Shown here piece after piece: positions 63,409 through 64,000 of a stretch of DNA of 64,000 bases. Location: positions 2,818,392-2,882,391 of the forward strand of contig LANB01000001.1 of the NCBI GenBank assembly GCA_000964245.1, given 5' to 3'. Made by a program: the position numbers and the translations under genes. Below the pieces are notes generated by a model. That model was not told the origin of the DNA. It searched no databases and worked only from the letters and a program-made list of their open reading frames with translations. Position 1 is the stretch's first letter. Each line of letters opens with the position of its first letter. The stretch comes from Cellvibrionaceae bacterium 1162T.S.0a.05. GTDB taxonomy: Bacteria > Pseudomonadota > Gammaproteobacteria > Pseudomonadales > Cellvibrionaceae.

Positions 63409-64000
63409 TGACAGACTACAAAGCAACATTAAATCTACCGAAAACCGCTTTCGCGATGAAAGCGAATCTGGCTCAGCGCGAACCGCAAGCGCTCAAGCGT
63501 TGGGACAAGGAAAAACTTTACGAAAGCATTCGTAAGGCACGCGCCGGTCGTGAAAAATTTATTTTGCACGATGGCCCTCCTTATGCGAATGGCGATATTC
63601 ATATCGGTCACGCAGTCAATAAAATCCTCAAGGATATTATTATCAAAGCCAAAACCCTCGATGGTTTTGATGCGCCCTATGTGCCCGGTTGGGATTGTCA
63701 TGGTTTGCCTATTGAAAACCAGGTTGAGAAAAAAATCGGCAAAGCGGGTGTGAAAGTTGACTATGCGACTTTTCGTCAAAAATGTCGCGATTATGCTGCA
63801 CGTCAGGTCGAAGGCCAGAAGAAAGATTTTATCCGTATGGGGGTGCTCGGTGAATGGCAGCAGCCTTATCTCACCATGGATAAAAAAACCGAAGCCGATA
63901 CCGTGCGCGCTCTGGGGAAAATTTGTGAAAACGGCCACCTGGTAAAAGGCTTTAAGCCCGTTTACTGGAGCGTGGTTGGGGCATCGTCTCTTGCTGAGGC
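63409..64000 (+). CDS. ileS: Isoleucyl-tRNA synthetase (5' part, cut by window edge)
   Basis: 197 codons to the right edge from the ATG at 63409. N-terminus [20 protein letters not shown]; the class I HIGH motif is in [34 protein letters not shown] and [19 protein letters not shown] follow. It joins isoleucine to its tRNA and edits valine through the CP1 domain, mostly outside the window. Confidence 0.98.

Overview
The window comes from a gammaproteobacterium and most resembles the plant-polysaccharide-degrading Cellvibrionaceae (the Cellvibrio/Saccharophagus/Teredinibacter type). The evidence is a classic gammaproteobacterial core (rpsB-tsf-pyrH-frr-uppS-cdsA-dxr-rseP-bamA-skp-lpxD-fabZ-lpxA-lpxB-rnhB; aceE-aceF; murJ-ribF-ileS) together with a secreted GH8 xylan-active enzyme carrying carbohydrate-binding modules. 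The genus is inferred, not proven. Coding density is high. I see no rRNA, tRNA, CRISPR array, insertion sequence or prophage.

Layout. 1-2.9 kb: a split SOS-mutagenesis pair, imuB (cut by the left edge) and imuA, both on the minus strand and each with its own LexA box, with a SulP anion transporter between them on the plus strand. 3.0-6.7 kb: an unusual two-gene unit, a LacI-like sensor with no DNA-binding domain plus a PAS domain, followed by a membrane-anchored coiled-coil/GAF-like protein. 6.7-7.7 kb: a PhzF-family protein. 7.7-23.3 kb: the translation and envelope-biogenesis block, interrupted after tsf by a 129-bp nested palindrome and ending in a PilZ protein. 23.4-29.3 kb: an unknown membrane protein, a large haem c/beta-propeller protein paired with a DUF1080 (keto-glycoside lyase type) protein, a SUI1 factor and a potassium channel. 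29.5-34.6 kb: a PAS-GGDEF-EAL protein and the BepA-type protease, TusA and PerM-type genes. 35.0-39.3 kb: pyruvate dehydrogenase E1 and E2.

39.4-51 kb is the accessory half: a secreted protein made of two copies of a 70-residue module; a cyclase/nitroreductase/exporter operon with a divergent LysR gene; a HAD hydrolase; the GH8-CBM enzyme behind a 670-bp leader region; a ComB-like phosphatase; and two outer-membrane proteins. 51-60 kb: small membrane proteins, then an XRE-DUF3612 regulator divergent from malate synthase G, isocitrate lyase and PEP carboxykinase. The shared promoter of that divergon carries a cluster of GTGAAATTTCAC-like repeats. This is a self-contained glyoxylate-to-gluconeogenesis module. 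59.7-64 kb: an OmpA-like protein, murJ, ribF and the start of ileS.

Best leads: the DUF3612 regulator and its operator cluster over glcB-aceA-pckA; the LacI-like/PAS plus membrane coiled-coil pair; the LexA-controlled split imuA/imuB; the exported Rex-like GH8 with a C-terminal xylan-binding-type module; and the tandem-module Cys-rich secreted protein.
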